Part shown: one piece after another, positions 16,641 to 26,033 of the stretch | Layout of the letters: every line of letters begins with the position of its first letter | How positions within the stretch are numbered: the first letter of the stretch is position 1 | Assembly: GCF_009827575.1 (NCBI RefSeq) | Contig: NZ_WTYR01000001.1 | Coordinates: forward strand, 1,736,001 to 1,800,000 | Reading direction: 5' to 3' | DNA: 64,000 nucleotides | Source of the DNA: Alteriqipengyuania halimionae | GTDB taxonomy: Bacteria > Pseudomonadota > Alphaproteobacteria > Sphingomonadales > Sphingomonadaceae | The notes under the pieces: model-generated | What the model was told of the DNA's origin: nothing | What the model saw: the letters and a program-made list of their open reading frames with translations, nothing else | Databases searched by the model: none | Program-made: the position numbers and the translations under genes

Positions 16641-17102
16641 ATGGATTTCGAGAAAGATCGCTCCGCCGGCTATCTGGTCAATCATCTGGCGCGCGTGTTC
16701 GAGAAAGCGCTGGCAGAGCGGATCAGGCCGCTCGGCATTACGCCGGGGGTCTTCCCCGCCCTGCTTGAGCTCTGGGAAGGCGATGGCCTGACCCAGAAGG
16801 ATCTCGTGCAGCGTCTCGACATCGAGCAGGCGACGATCGCCAACACGCTCGCCCGGATGGAACGCGACGGACTGATCAGGCGGGAAAAGGACCAAGCCGA
16901 TGGACGCGTTCAGCGGGTGTGGTTGACCGAGCGCGCGAGGGATCTGCGCGGTCCCGCGACCGAGGCCGCGAGCAGCGTCAATCGCAACGTGCTGGCGTCC
17001 TTTTCGCCGGAAGCGCAGCAATGCCTGATCGAATCAATGGGCCAACTTGTCGAAGCGACACGGCGGCAGAAAACGCCCACAAAGAAGGCCGGAGAGACCT
17101 AG
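16641..17102 (+). CDS. MarR family transcriptional regulator
   Basis: A 153-residue winged-helix regulator: helix-turn-helix region LTQKDLVQRLDIEQATIANTLARMERDGLI (about residues 50-78), wing with the family DxR element (REKDQADGRVQRV), and dimerisation helices at both ends. It probably represses itself and the divergent 4-TM gene through the two palindromes in between. The ligand is unknown. Confidence 0.88.
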   Translation: MDFEKDRSAGYLVNHLARVFEKALAERIRPLGITPGVFPALLELWEGDGLTQKDLVQRLDIEQATIANTLARMERDGLIRREKDQADGRVQRVWLTERARDLRGPATEAASSVNRNVLASFSPEAQQCLIESMGQLVEATRRQKTPTKKAGET

Positions 17103-17293
17103 AAACCTCCGAAATGGATCGTGCCCTCGAAGGTCGGTTTACGGCAGGAAATTCGCTCGCCGACCCTATGATGCTGCCCGGCAAATGCCTTCAGCCTCCC
17201 AAGTTGATCGGCGTCGACGCACTTGAAGCAGATGTTTTCATAGGCTTTATTTCGAAATCTTCTGTATAGTGCATGGTAATGAGGGGGATGCAC

Positions 17294-18055
17294 ATGGAAA
17301 CGGGTTGCCAGGGGTGCCGCACTGCGACGGAGAAGATTGCCATCGAGATGGCATTCCAGCCGATCGTCGATGCCGAACGCCGCAACGTCTTCGCCTACGA
17401 AGCGCTGGTGCGCGGGAGGCATGAGGAAGGCGCCGCGCAGGTCCTTTCGCAAGTGACGCCGGAAACGCTCTACGCTTTCGATCAGCAATGCCGCGTCGCC
17501 GCGATCACGGGTGCGGTGGATGCCGGCATCCTGGATACGCAGGCGAAGCTGTCGATCAACTTCCTGCCGAAAGCGATCTACTCACCCCTTGCGTGTATCC
17601 AGCTTACCCTTCGAACGGCGCGCGAAACGGGGTTGGCCGCCGATCGGCTGATCTTCGAGTTCACCGAGAACGAGCAGATGATCAGCACCGATCGTATCCG
17701 CACCATCATCGAATGCTATCGCGAGATGGGCTTCACCACCGCGATCGACGATTTCGGCGCGGGTCATTCCGGTCTCAATCTGCTTGCCAGACTCAAGACC
17801 GAATATCTGAAGATCGATATGGGCCTTGTCAGGGAGATCGAAGAGCGGCCACGCAACCGCTCGATCGTCGAGGGGCTGGTGAGCATGGCCAAGAAGCTCG
17901 ATGCCACCCTGATCGCCGAAGGGATCGAAACCGAAGCTGAATACCACGTCCTGCGCGATTTGGGGCTACGCTATTTCCAGGGCTATCTGTTCGCCAAGCC
18001 CGCCTTCAGATCGATACCCAAGGCGGTCCTTCCCCAACCGCGATTTGCCGAGTGA
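17294..18055 (+). CDS. EAL-domain cyclic di-GMP phosphodiesterase
   Basis: A 253-residue stand-alone EAL protein. Catalytic residues appear intact: EALVRG, Asn in INFLPKA, EFTENEQ, DDFGAGHSGLN, Lys in YLKIDM, AEGIETEAEY and Gln in FQGYLF. It should hydrolyse cyclic di-GMP to pGpG. No sensor domain is attached, but the N-terminus has a C-x2-C pair (METGCQGC) that could bind metal or respond to redox. The start at 17294 is chosen over upstream ATGs because a GAGGGGG ribosome-binding site lies at the right distance. Confidence 0.88.
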   Translation: METGCQGCRTATEKIAIEMAFQPIVDAERRNVFAYEALVRGRHEEGAAQVLSQVTPETLYAFDQQCRVAAITGAVDAGILDTQAKLSINFLPKAIYSPLACIQLTLRTARETGLAADRLIFEFTENEQMISTDRIRTIIECYREMGFTTAIDDFGAGHSGLNLLARLKTEYLKIDMGLVREIEERPRNRSIVEGLVSMAKKLDATLIAEGIETEAEYHVLRDLGLRYFQGYLFAKPAFRSIPKAVLPQPRFAE

Positions 18056-18061
18056 GAATCT

Positions 18062-18349
18062 TCAATCCGGCCGGCCATCGAGGCAGATTGTCGAGACGCC
18101 TTCGACGGTCACCTGCGGGTTGAGACCTTCGAGGTAGATCAGCGTCTCGGCCTCGCGCTGTGTCATGCCCATGGCAGTGGCGTGGGCCATCAATTGCGGA
18201 ACCGTTGCTCCGCCGGGAGGCACATCGAGAACCGGTCCGTCGCAATGGGCCGCGGCATTCTCGCCACCCGCGCCCGAACAGGCCGCCAGGAACAGCGTAC
18301 CTGCCATAGCAATGCCGCAACGCACGGCAACGTGACCTCGATCAGACAT
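18062..18349 (-). CDS. Small lipoprotein of unknown function
   Basis: A 95-residue protein with a signal peptide and lipobox LAAC (Cys24). The mature part holds two further cysteines (AAHCDGP and STICLDG), which could form a disulfide. No family recognised. It overlaps the 3' end of the dicarboxylate symporter gene by eight bases, so the two are probably co-transcribed. Confidence 0.7.
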   Translation of the reverse strand: MSDRGHVAVRCGIAMAGTLFLAACSGAGGENAAAHCDGPVLDVPPGGATVPQLMAHATAMGMTQREAETLIYLEGLNPQVTVEGVSTICLDGRPD

Positions 18350-19598
18350 CGTCGGCGGAGATCATTTCGACGCGATCGATCTCGCCGGTCATGGCGGCCA
18401 CGGTGGTCGCCACGGCGGCATCGCCCGAGACATTGGTCGTGGTGCGCATCATGTCCATGATCCGGTCCACCCCGGCCACCAGTGCGATGGTTTCCAGCGG
18501 CACGCCGACGGCACCGAATACCAGCACCATCATGATGAGCCCTGCGCCCGGGATGCCGGCCGCGCCGATCGCGCCGAGCGTGCCGAGGATCGAGATCAGG
18601 AAATAGTCGTTCCAGGTCAGGTCCACGCCGAAGGCCTGCGCGCCGAAGATCGTCGCAAGCCCGAGATACATCGCGGTGCCGTTCATGTTGATCGTCGCAC
18701 CGAGGCTGATCACGAACGCGGCCACCGAGTTCGAAACGCCCAGGTTCCGCTCCGCGCAGCGCAAGGTGACCGGCAGGGTCGCATTGGAACTGGCGGTGGA
18801 ATAGCTGACCGCGATCGCATCGGTGATGCCACGGAAGAAGTCGATCACCGGCAGCTTCGCCAGGAATTTGATCATCGAGGAGTAGATCACGAGGATGATC
18901 AGCAGGCAGCCAAAGTAGTTGAGCGCCACGAGAATGCCGAGCGCGCGCAGCGCATCGAGGCCGAGTGTGCCGGCAACCCACGCCATCAGCGCGAACACGC
19001 CGAACGGGGTCAGTTCCATCACCACCATGGTGACCTTCTGCATCACCACCGAGCCGCTCTCGAAAATCGCGAGGACGGGCTTGCCCTCCTCTTTCGCCAT
19101 CAGGATGCCGATCCCGATGAGCAGCGAGAACACGATCAACGGCAGCACATTGACGTCTGCCATGACCTGGACCGGACTGTCGGGCACGACTTCGAGGATC
19201 ATGTCGCGGAACGTGACCGCTTCCTGTTGGCGTTCCTGCGCACGCTCGAGTGCGCCCTGATCCAGCGCCATCGATCGGGCGTCGATCCCCGAACCGGGTG
19301 TGAAGAAACTGCCGATCGCGAGGCCTAGCCAGACCGCGATCTGTCCGGTGACCACGAACAGCAGCAATGCGCGCCAGCCAACACTGCCGAGCTTGCGCAA
19401 ATCTCCGATGCTCGCGACACCGGCCACGAGGCTGAAGAAGATCAGCGGGACGACCAGCATCTTGATGAAGGCGATGAAGACGTCGCCGATGATCTTGATG
19501 CTCTCCGCATCCGGCCCCCACAGGAAGCCGACGATCACGCCGAGAATCAGCGCCCCGATCACACGCTGCCAGAGCGGAATGGCGAACCACGTTTTCAT
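18342..19598 (-). CDS. Dicarboxylate/amino acid:cation symporter (DAACS family)
   Basis: A 418-residue membrane protein with eight helices and two re-entrant loops. Family motifs include the Ser-rich hairpin AVSYSTASSNATLP, the ATINMNGTAMY segment, and the GIPGAG region. Relatives (DctA, GltP) take up C4-dicarboxylates, glutamate or aspartate with Na+ or H+; the substrate here is not determined. The start is supported by a GAGGGAAAA ribosome-binding site seven bases before ATG. A palindromic element lies in the 5' leader. Confidence 0.88.
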   Translation of the reverse strand: MKTWFAIPLWQRVIGALILGVIVGFLWGPDAESIKIIGDVFIAFIKMLVVPLIFFSLVAGVASIGDLRKLGSVGWRALLLFVVTGQIAVWLGLAIGSFFTPGSGIDARSMALDQGALERAQERQQEAVTFRDMILEVVPDSPVQVMADVNVLPLIVFSLLIGIGILMAKEEGKPVLAIFESGSVVMQKVTMVVMELTPFGVFALMAWVAGTLGLDALRALGILVALNYFGCLLIILVIYSSMIKFLAKLPVIDFFRGITDAIAVSYSTASSNATLPVTLRCAERNLGVSNSVAAFVISLGATINMNGTAMYLGLATIFGAQAFGVDLTWNDYFLISILGTLGAIGAAGIPGAGLIMMVLVFGAVGVPLETIALVAGVDRIMDMMRTTTNVSGDAAVATTVAAMTGEIDRVEMISADDV

Positions 19599-19610
19599 AG
19601 ATTTTCCCTC

Positions 19611-19643
19611 GTCATTGCGAGGCGACGCAAGCGCCGCCGCAAT
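19611..19643. repeat. GTCATTGCGAG-type palindromic element
   Basis: GTCATTGCGAG is followed by nested inverted repeats: ATTGCG/CGCAAT outside and GGCG/CGCC inside. It resembles the GTCATTGCGAG...GCAAT intergenic palindromes that I know from many bacterial genomes. It lies just upstream of the symporter's ribosome-binding site, so it would be in that gene's 5' leader. Confidence 0.45.
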
Positions 19644-19706
19644 CCCGGGCGCAGCACGCCCTTCCCTGCCGTGCATCGCTACGCTGGCGAGACCGGCTTG
19701 TGAAGC

Positions 19707-20858
19707 TCACTGTTGCAGCGCGGCCTCGACGATCCGGCGATAAATCGCCGACAGCACCCGCAGATCGCCGACCGCGACGGCTTCATCGACCTTGTGCATG
19801 GTCGCATTGACCAGGCCGAACTCGATCACCGGGCACAGATCCTTGAGGAAGCGCGCATCCGAGGTACCGCCGCTGGTCGAAAGCTCGGGCACGAGGCCGG
19901 TCTCGGCCTTGATCGCCTGGCTGACGAGATCGGAAAACGCCCCCGGCGGGGTGAGAAAGCTCTCGCCCGAGATCATCGGGCGTGCCGTGCCGCTATGCTT
20001 TTCGGCGATCGCGGTGACACGCTCGGCCAGCTGCGCGCCGGTGTGGAGATCGTTGAACCGGATCGAGATGCGCGCCTTGGCCTTGCCCGGGATCACATTG
20101 TGCGCGCGGTTCGCATTGTCGAACTCGGTCAGCTCGAGATTGCTCGCCTGGAACCAGTCGGTGCCCTCGTCGAGCGAGAGCGCGTTCAGTTCGGCGAGCA
20201 TCGCGATCATGCGCGGCAGCGGATTGTCGGCCAGGTGCGGATAGGCGACGTGCCCCTGCTTGCCCTCGACCTCGAGCCAGATATTGACCGAGCCGCGCCG
20301 CCCAATCTTCACCATGTCGCCCAGCCGGTTCACGCTGGTCGGTTCGCCCACCAGGCACAGGTCCGGGCATTCGCCCGCCTCTCGCATCCAGTCGATCAGC
20401 GCGCGCGTGCCGTGCAGCGCAGGCCCTTCCTCGTCCCCGGTGATGACGAAGCTGACCGTGCCCGCTTCTGCGGGGATCGCTGCCACCGCATCGACCATGC
20501 AGGCGATCGAGCCCTTCATATCGACCGCTCCGCGACCGTAGAGCAGGTCGCCGCCCGGTTCGGCCTTCACCTCGGGCGCGAACGCATCGATCGACCAGCC
20601 TTCTCCGGGCGGCACCACATCGAGGTGCCCGGCAAAGGCGAAGTGCTTCGAGCCTTCGGGTCCGCGCCGGATCGCGAAACAGTTCTCCACCGCTTCCTCG
20701 TCCGATCCCTCTGGCCCTTCGCCGCGGGTGAAGCGGTGGCATTCGAAGCCCAGCGGCGCGAGCATCGCTTCGAACGCATCGAACACCGCGCCGCGCGCAG
20801 GGGTGATGCTTTCGGCTTCCATCAGCCGGGTGGCGAGCGTGACGACGTCGGTGCTCAT
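19707..20858 (-). CDS. dapE: Succinyl-diaminopimelate desuccinylase
   Basis: A 383-residue M20 metallopeptidase-family enzyme. Metal ligands are in FAGHLDVVPPG (His, Asp), GRGAVDMKGSIA (bridging Asp) and the catalytic Glu pair GDEEGPA, with a lid domain in the middle and the C-terminal His. It releases succinate and LL-diaminopimelate in lysine and peptidoglycan synthesis. The GST gene ends six bases upstream of the dapE start on the same strand, so they may be co-transcribed. Confidence 0.95.
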   Translation of the reverse strand: MSTDVVTLATRLMEAESITPARGAVFDAFEAMLAPLGFECHRFTRGEGPEGSDEEAVENCFAIRRGPEGSKHFAFAGHLDVVPPGEGWSIDAFAPEVKAEPGGDLLYGRGAVDMKGSIACMVDAVAAIPAEAGTVSFVITGDEEGPALHGTRALIDWMREAGECPDLCLVGEPTSVNRLGDMVKIGRRGSVNIWLEVEGKQGHVAYPHLADNPLPRMIAMLAELNALSLDEGTDWFQASNLELTEFDNANRAHNVIPGKAKARISIRFNDLHTGAQLAERVTAIAEKHSGTARPMISGESFLTPPGAFSDLVSQAIKAETGLVPELSTSGGTSDARFLKDLCPVIEFGLVNATMHKVDEAVAVGDLRVLSAIYRRIVEAALQQ

Positions 20859-20864
20859 CTCAGA

Positions 20865-21527
20865 TCACGCCTGCGCCGTGTCGTATTGCTGGATCGTCCA
20901 TTCCTCGTCTTCGGCAGCGGCGATCCATTCCTGCATCCAGTCATGCTCCCACACCGCCTGCATGTAGCTTTCGGCGAAGCCGGGCACGGCGACGCCATAT
21001 GTCAGCAGGCGGCTGACGACCGGGGCGTAGAAGATGTCGGCCGCGCCGAACGCGCCGAACAGGAACGGGCCGCCCCCGCCATAGCGCGAGCGCGCTTCGG
21101 CCCACAGCGTGAGGATGCGGATGATGTCCTGCTTGCATTCTTCGGAGAACGAGCCGCCGGTGATCCGCTTGCGGATGTTCATCGGGCATTCGCTTCGCAG
21201 CGCCTGGTAGGAGGCGTGCATTTCGGCGACCATTGCGCGGGCCGTTCCGCGCGCGACCGCGTCCTTGGGCCAGAAGCGATCGCGCCCGACCTTGTCGGCG
21301 AGGTATTCGAGGATCGCGATCGAATCCCACACCACTGCCTCGCCGTCCCACAGCACCGGCACCTTGCCGTGGCTGGGCTGGAGATTGTCCTGCTGCTGGT
21401 GCTTTTCCCAGTCCTCGCCGAACAGCGGGACCACGATCTCTTCGAAGGCGAGTCCCGATTGCTTTGCCGCGAGCCAGCCGCGCAGCGACCAGCTGGAGTA
21501 GTTCTTGTTGCCGATGACGAGTTTCAT
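20865..21527 (-). CDS. Glutathione S-transferase family protein
   Basis: A 220-residue protein with an N-terminal thioredoxin-like domain (MKLVIGNKNYSSWSLRGWLA; the SSWSLR stretch supplies the catalytic Ser) and an all-helical C-terminal domain. It belongs to the YfcF/maleylacetoacetate isomerase-like GST group; substrate unknown. The start is supported by AAGGA upstream. The frame stays open further upstream to about 21695, but that stretch does not look like a GST N-terminus. Confidence 0.85.
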   Translation of the reverse strand: MKLVIGNKNYSSWSLRGWLAAKQSGLAFEEIVVPLFGEDWEKHQQQDNLQPSHGKVPVLWDGEAVVWDSIAILEYLADKVGRDRFWPKDAVARGTARAMVAEMHASYQALRSECPMNIRKRITGGSFSEECKQDIIRILTLWAEARSRYGGGGPFLFGAFGAADIFYAPVVSRLLTYGVAVPGFAESYMQAVWEHDWMQEWIAAAEDEEWTIQQYDTAQA

Positions 21528-21759
21528 GTGGGTCCTTGTCGTGATCGAGTCGCGGGCTAGCCGTTCATCCACGCGCTGTCGATGCTGAACCGTGGACCGG
21601 GTGTTACACTGTCCTGAATCATAAAATTCCGGATAGGTCGCGCGCATCAACCGCTCGAAATTGGCGCGGGCGATGTCGAGGCGGCGGCGGGTCATGGGCA
21701 AAACATGCCACCGCGCATGGCGTGTAGGAAAACGGATTCGCCGCGCCTATGCTGCCGCC
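21528..21759. other. Intergenic region between divergent GST and VOC genes
   Basis: About 230 bases without a gene I can support. It contains a short minus-strand reading frame (ATG at about 21695) that runs into the GST frame without a stop and looks partly protein-like. I cannot tell whether it is a decayed small gene or a chance open frame. Confidence 0.3.
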
Positions 21760-22182
21760 ATGACCATGCCGCCCTTCCACCTCGCCTTCCCCGTCGACGA
21801 TATCGCCGAAGCCCGCCATTTCTACGGCGAGGTGATGGGCTGCCGCGAAGGGCGCAGCGACACCGACTGGGTCGATTTCGATTTTTACGGCCACCAGCTC
21901 GTCGCGCACTGCGTGAAACAGGCGGGCGGTGATCCCGATGCCGGCGCCAATCCGGTCGACGGCCACCAGGTCCCCGTCCCGCATTTCGGCGTGGTCCTGT
22001 CGATGACCGAATGGCAGGCACTGGCGGACCGCCTCGAAGGCAAGGTCGATTTCGCGATTCCGCCGCATATCCGCTTCAAGGGCGAGCCCGGCGAACAGGC
22101 CACGATGTTCTTCCGCGATCCCAGCGGCAACGCGCTCGAGATCAAGGCGTTCGCCGATCCGTCGCGGCTGTTTGCAACCTGA
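21760..22182 (+). CDS. VOC (glyoxalase/bleomycin resistance-like) family protein
   Basis: A 140-residue protein with two beta-alpha-beta-beta-beta modules: PPFHLAFPVDDIAEARHFYGEVMG at the start and MFFRDPSGNALEIKAF at the end. Possible metal ligands are the first His, a mid-chain His and the final Glu of LEIK. Closest in pattern to uncharacterised VOC proteins annotated as glyoxalases. A second in-frame ATG lies two codons later. Confidence 0.85.
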   Translation: MTMPPFHLAFPVDDIAEARHFYGEVMGCREGRSDTDWVDFDFYGHQLVAHCVKQAGGDPDAGANPVDGHQVPVPHFGVVLSMTEWQALADRLEGKVDFAIPPHIRFKGEPGEQATMFFRDPSGNALEIKAFADPSRLFAT

Positions 22183-22335
22183 AAGGGGCGAAACGCGCCG
22201 ATTGCTTCCATTCCGGTTGCGAGCCTATTGCGGACATTACTTGCGGACATTACATTTTTTTCGTCGAAAGCCTGTTTCCCGTCGTACGTTCATCGCCTAA
22301 CGAGCGCTGTCGATTGTGCCGCACGGGAGCATGTC

Positions 22336-22749
22336 TTGAAGCGAACCTACCACGGTAGTTGTCACTGCAAAGCGGTCACTTTCGAGGTTGATCTCGATCT
22401 AGCTAGTGGCACGGGCAAGTGCAATTGCACCTTCTGTCGGAAGCAACGAATGTGGAAGGCCGCTCCGGTAAAGCCGGATGCTTTCCGGCTTTTGACTGGC
22501 AAGGACACGCTTGTCGACTACGGCAGCTCCGGAGATGGCGGCGAGCAGCAGCACCACTTTTGCAAGATTTGTGGTATCGCCACGCACAACGATGGCAGCT
22601 TGCCGATGCTTGGCGGCAAGTTCGTCATGGTGCATGTGGCGGCGTTGGATGATCTGTCGCCCCGAGAGTTGTTGGCCGCGCCGATGCGCTGTGCAGACGG
22701 TCTTAACGATGCTTGGGAAAACGAGCCGGAAGAGGTGCGGCACCTGTAG
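22336..22749 (+). CDS. GFA family (glutathione-dependent formaldehyde-activating-like) protein
   Basis: A 137-residue protein with zinc ligands typical of the family: CHC near residue 10, CNCTFC near 30 and CKIC near 77. Family members have a Mss4-like fold; few actually act on formaldehyde. No ATG fits, but TTG at 22336 has a GGGAG ribosome-binding site six bases upstream and gives the conserved KRTYHGSCHC start. Base composition is less GC-rich than neighbouring genes, suggesting acquisition. Confidence 0.8.
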   Translation: MKRTYHGSCHCKAVTFEVDLDLASGTGKCNCTFCRKQRMWKAAPVKPDAFRLLTGKDTLVDYGSSGDGGEQQHHFCKICGIATHNDGSLPMLGGKFVMVHVAALDDLSPRELLAAPMRCADGLNDAWENEPEEVRHL

Positions 22750-22853
22750 CGTGCGCGCTATGGATTATCGTAATTGTATTGCAGACCGTCAGCTTTCCAC
22801 CCCGCATACAGCCATTCCAGACTTCCGGCCTTTTGCCGAAAACCAATCGTTCG

Positions 22854-23519
22854 CTACAACTCGCTATCCGCCAGGACCGCCGCCCTTAATTCAGGGATCC
22901 CCATGCCTTTTTCGCTCGAGGTGATGTGGAGCACCGGGAAGGCGGCGGGGCGCTTGGCCAGGGCTTCGGCGGTGGCTTGCGCGACCTTGTCGAGTTCGCT
23001 CGCCTTCAGCTTGTCGGCCTTGGTCAGGACCACGCGATAGCTGGCGGCGGCGGTATCGAGCATGTCCATCATGTCTTCGTCATGCTTGGTGATGCCGCGG
23101 CGGGCATCGATCAGCACCAGCGCCCGGTTCAACACCGGGCGACCGCGCAGATAGGCGTAGACCAGCTTCTTCCACTTCTCGACCACCTTGGGCGGCGCCT
23201 TGGCAAAGCCGTAGCCGGGCATGTCGACCAGCCGGAACTGGGTCGGGCTGCCGATCTCGAACAGGTTCAATTCCTGCGTACGCCCCGGCGTGACCGAGGT
23301 GCGCGCGATCGCCTTGCGCCCGGTGAGCGCGTTGATCAGCGAGCTCTTGCCCACGTTAGAACGGCCCGCGAAGGCGATCTCGGGCACGTCCGGCTCGGGC
23401 AGGAACTTGAGCAGCGGCGCCGACAGCAGGAACTCGACCCGGCCCGAAAACAGCTTTCGCGCGCGTTCGATCAGTTCCTGGTCCGGAGCGGCTCCTGCGT
23501 CCTGTTGCTCGGCGTCCAT
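22854..23519 (-). CDS. ysxC: Ribosome biogenesis GTP-binding protein YsxC/EngB
   Basis: A 221-residue TRAFAC GTPase with G1 GRSNVGKSSLINAL, G2 Thr in ARTSVTPGRT, G3 DMPGYG and G4 TKAD. It is needed for late 50S subunit assembly. The start follows the yidC stop with one base between (TGAgATG), so the two are translationally coupled. It is the last gene of the conserved rpmH-rnpA-yidD-yidC-ysxC group. Confidence 0.95.
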   Translation of the reverse strand: MDAEQQDAGAAPDQELIERARKLFSGRVEFLLSAPLLKFLPEPDVPEIAFAGRSNVGKSSLINALTGRKAIARTSVTPGRTQELNLFEIGSPTQFRLVDMPGYGFAKAPPKVVEKWKKLVYAYLRGRPVLNRALVLIDARRGITKHDEDMMDMLDTAAASYRVVLTKADKLKASELDKVAQATAEALAKRPAAFPVLHITSSEKGMGIPELRAAVLADSEL

Positions 23520-23520
23520 C

Positions 23521-25308
23521 TCAGCCCTTCGCCTCGAGCGCCTTGCGCTTCTCTTCACGCTCCTTGAGCGCCATTTCACGAAGCTGCGGGTTTTTCGAGT
23601 AGAGGTACTTCTGCTGTGCCAGCGTCAGGATGTTGTTGGTCACCCAGTAGAGCAGCAGGCCCGCGGCGAACGGCGCCATCACGAACATCAGCACCCACGG
23701 CATGAACTTGAAGATCTTCTCCTGCACCGGATCGGAGATCGGGTTCATCGAGAACTGGAAGTACATCGTGATGCCGAGCAGGATCGCGAGCGGCCCGATC
23801 GCGAGGAGCCCCGGCGGATCGAACGGCAGCAGGCCGAACAGGTTCAGCACATGCGCCGGATCGGGCGCGGAGAGATCCTTGATCCACAGCACGAACGGCT
23901 TGTGGCGCAGCTCCACCGACAGCATCAGCACTTTGTACAGCGCGAAGAAGATCGGCATCTGGATGAAGATCGGCAGGCAGCCGCCCAGCGGATTGACCTT
24001 CTCCTTCTTGTAGAGGGCCATCACCTCCTGCTGCATCTTCGGCTTGTCGTCCTTGTAGCGTTCCTGCAGCGCCTTCATCTTCGGCTGGATCGCACGCATC
24101 GCCGCCATCGAGGCGAACTGCTTCTGCGCGATCGGGAACAATGCGGCGCGGATCAGCACCGTCAGCAGGATGATCGCGACGCCGAAATTGCCCGACAGCG
24201 CGTAAAGCTGCTTGAGGATCCACAGGAAGGGGCGTTCGAACCATTCGAACCAGCCCCAGTCGATCGCATGGCCGAAATTGGCGATGCCCGCGTCTTCATA
24301 GGCATCGAGCACGCCGTCTTCCTTGGCGCCCGCGAACAGGTCGGTCGTGCGGGTCAGCGTGGCACCGGCAGCGACGTTGGAGGGATCGTACACCAGATCG
24401 GCGCGGAACAGCGTATTGCCGAGCGTGCGGAAATCGGAATCGGTCGATGCGCCCTGTTGCGGGATCAGCGCGGACAGCCAGTAATGGTCGGTAAAGCCGA
24501 TCCAGTCGGTATCGCCTTCGCCGCGGGCGGTGCCCGCTTCCTCGACATCGTCGTAGCCGATGCCGAACTCGACCGCGTCGTCGAACGCGCCGATCGGCCC
24601 GGTATGCATGATCCACGTGCTGTTATCGGCGAAGCGATCGGTGCGGTTGATCACCGCGAAGGGCTGCGCGACCATGGCATTCGATCCGCGATTGGCGACC
24701 GTCTGCGTCGCCTGGATCATGTAATCGTCGTCGATTTCGAAGCGGATCGCGTAGCCCGTGCCGTCCGGCGCGGTCCATTGCAGCGTCACGGGCGTCTCGG
24801 GCGTCAGCCGCGCATCGTCGGCGACTTCCCACACCGTCTTGCTGTCGGGGAAACTGGCGCCGCTGCCGACCCAGCCGAACTGGGCGAAATACTGCGCTTC
24901 GGTGCCCGCCGGGGCGAGCAGGCGAACCGGGTCTTCCCCGCCATCCTCGATTGTGGTGGTGTGGCGGCGAAGCACGAGATCATCGATCAGCGCACCCTTG
25001 AGGTTGATCGAGCCAGCCAGGCTCGGCGCTTCGATCTCGACGCGGCCCGCACTGGCGAGCTCGGTATCGAGATCGCGCTTGGGCTGGGTCGCATGGATCG
25101 GCGCATCCTGCGTAGCGGTGCCGGGCGCGGGGCCCGAAGTCGCGGCAGGCGGCGCAGATGCCGCGCCTTCGACCGGCGCGTCGACCGCCTCGGCCACTTC
25201 CACCGCCGTATCGGGCTGCGGATAGAAGCGATTCATCACGGCGTCCCAGCCGAACAGCACCAGCGCCGAAAGGATCACGGCGATGATCAGGTTACGATTG
25301 TCGTTCAC
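23521..25308 (-). CDS. yidC: Membrane protein insertase YidC
   Basis: A 595-residue Oxa1/Alb3/YidC protein. It has an N-terminal membrane anchor (NLIIAVILSALVLFGWDAVM), a large periplasmic beta-sandwich domain (about residues 60-340), then five conserved helices with the cytoplasmic hairpin (MRAIQPKMKALQERYKDDK) and the GGCLPIFIQMPIFFALYKVL segment. It inserts and folds inner membrane proteins alone or with SecYEG. A Pro/Ala-rich linker follows the first helix, as in other alphaproteobacteria. Confidence 0.97.
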   Translation of the reverse strand: MNDNRNLIIAVILSALVLFGWDAVMNRFYPQPDTAVEVAEAVDAPVEGAASAPPAATSGPAPGTATQDAPIHATQPKRDLDTELASAGRVEIEAPSLAGSINLKGALIDDLVLRRHTTTIEDGGEDPVRLLAPAGTEAQYFAQFGWVGSGASFPDSKTVWEVADDARLTPETPVTLQWTAPDGTGYAIRFEIDDDYMIQATQTVANRGSNAMVAQPFAVINRTDRFADNSTWIMHTGPIGAFDDAVEFGIGYDDVEEAGTARGEGDTDWIGFTDHYWLSALIPQQGASTDSDFRTLGNTLFRADLVYDPSNVAAGATLTRTTDLFAGAKEDGVLDAYEDAGIANFGHAIDWGWFEWFERPFLWILKQLYALSGNFGVAIILLTVLIRAALFPIAQKQFASMAAMRAIQPKMKALQERYKDDKPKMQQEVMALYKKEKVNPLGGCLPIFIQMPIFFALYKVLMLSVELRHKPFVLWIKDLSAPDPAHVLNLFGLLPFDPPGLLAIGPLAILLGITMYFQFSMNPISDPVQEKIFKFMPWVLMFVMAPFAAGLLLYWVTNNILTLAQQKYLYSKNPQLREMALKEREEKRKALEAKG

Positions 25309-25393
25309 GAGGGGCCCCGTCTCAAATTCTGTAAAGCATGCATGAAGTGGGAAGGCTGGAGGCGTTTTAAAGCCCTAACACACCCAGGCGCAT

Positions 25394-25603
25394 CTATGGC
25401 ACCGGGTCGTGTCCATGCCCTCCCCATGGGTGGCAGCGGCATATCCGCTTTGTCGCCAGCCAGCCACCCTTAATTGCGCCGTGCTTTTCAAGTGCCTCGA
25501 TCGCATAGGCCGAACAGGACGGTGTGTAGCGGCAGGTCGGCGGCAGAATACGCGACGGGCCGAGCTGCCAGCCCCGCGCAATCCAGATCAGCACGCGCTT
25601 CAT
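25394..25603 (-). CDS. yidD: Membrane protein insertion efficiency factor YidD
   Basis: A 69-residue protein with the family core [23 protein letters not shown] and the C-terminal [17 protein letters not shown]. YidD sits at the inner face of the inner membrane near YidC and improves insertion of some proteins. Its start overlaps the rnpA stop as ATGA. Confidence 0.95.
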   Translation of the reverse strand: MKRVLIWIARGWQLGPSRILPPTCRYTPSCSAYAIEALEKHGAIKGGWLATKRICRCHPWGGHGHDPVP

Positions 25604-25998
25604 GTGCGCGGCGCCCGGCCCGGATTTCCGCGCGGTTTGCGCGGCCCCCGGCGGCTGGCGCGGCCTTCATGCGCCTGTGCCAGCGCGGTTTTCAGTTCTT
25701 CGCGCAACAGGTCGAACTCGCGCTCGATCCCGCCATCGCGCCCGATCAGCACGTGGTCCTGGCCCTCGAGGCCCGAGTCCGGAATAAGCTCATGCGCCAG
25801 CGCGCGCAGCCGCCGTTTCATCCGGTTGCGGACCACGGCGTTGCCGACCTTCTTGGTCACCGTGACGCCGAAGCGCTTGGTATCGAGCTGGTTGGGATGG
25901 GTCAGCAGCACGAATCCCGGCCGCGCGACCCTGAGCCCCCGATTCGCACGGAGGAAATCCGGACGGTGGCGGATGGTGGGAAGGTCGGTGCGGGTCAT
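25600..25998 (-). CDS. rnpA: Ribonuclease P protein component
   Basis: A 132-residue basic protein with the RNR-type motif in [17 protein letters not shown] and the [10 protein letters not shown] strand. It binds RNase P RNA and helps it cut tRNA 5' leaders. The C-terminus has a basic extension ([15 protein letters not shown]) beyond the usual length. The start [19 protein letters not shown] fits family N-termini. The gene lies 297 bases from rpmH, much more than usual, because a repeat element occupies the gap. Confidence 0.94.
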   Translation of the reverse strand: MTRTDLPTIRHRPDFLRANRGLRVARPGFVLLTHPNQLDTKRFGVTVTKKVGNAVVRNRMKRRLRALAHELIPDSGLEGQDHVLIGRDGGIEREFDLLREELKTALAQAHEGRASRRGPRKPRGNPGRAPRT

Positions 25999-26033
25999 GG
26001 GATCGACGCTAGCGGAGCGGGTCGGGGAGAGAG

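Noticed and set aside
21528-21701. GST gene extended upstream to about 21700
   Set aside because: The frame is open, but the extra residues do not fit GST N-termini, and AAGGA lies correctly before the ATG at 21527.
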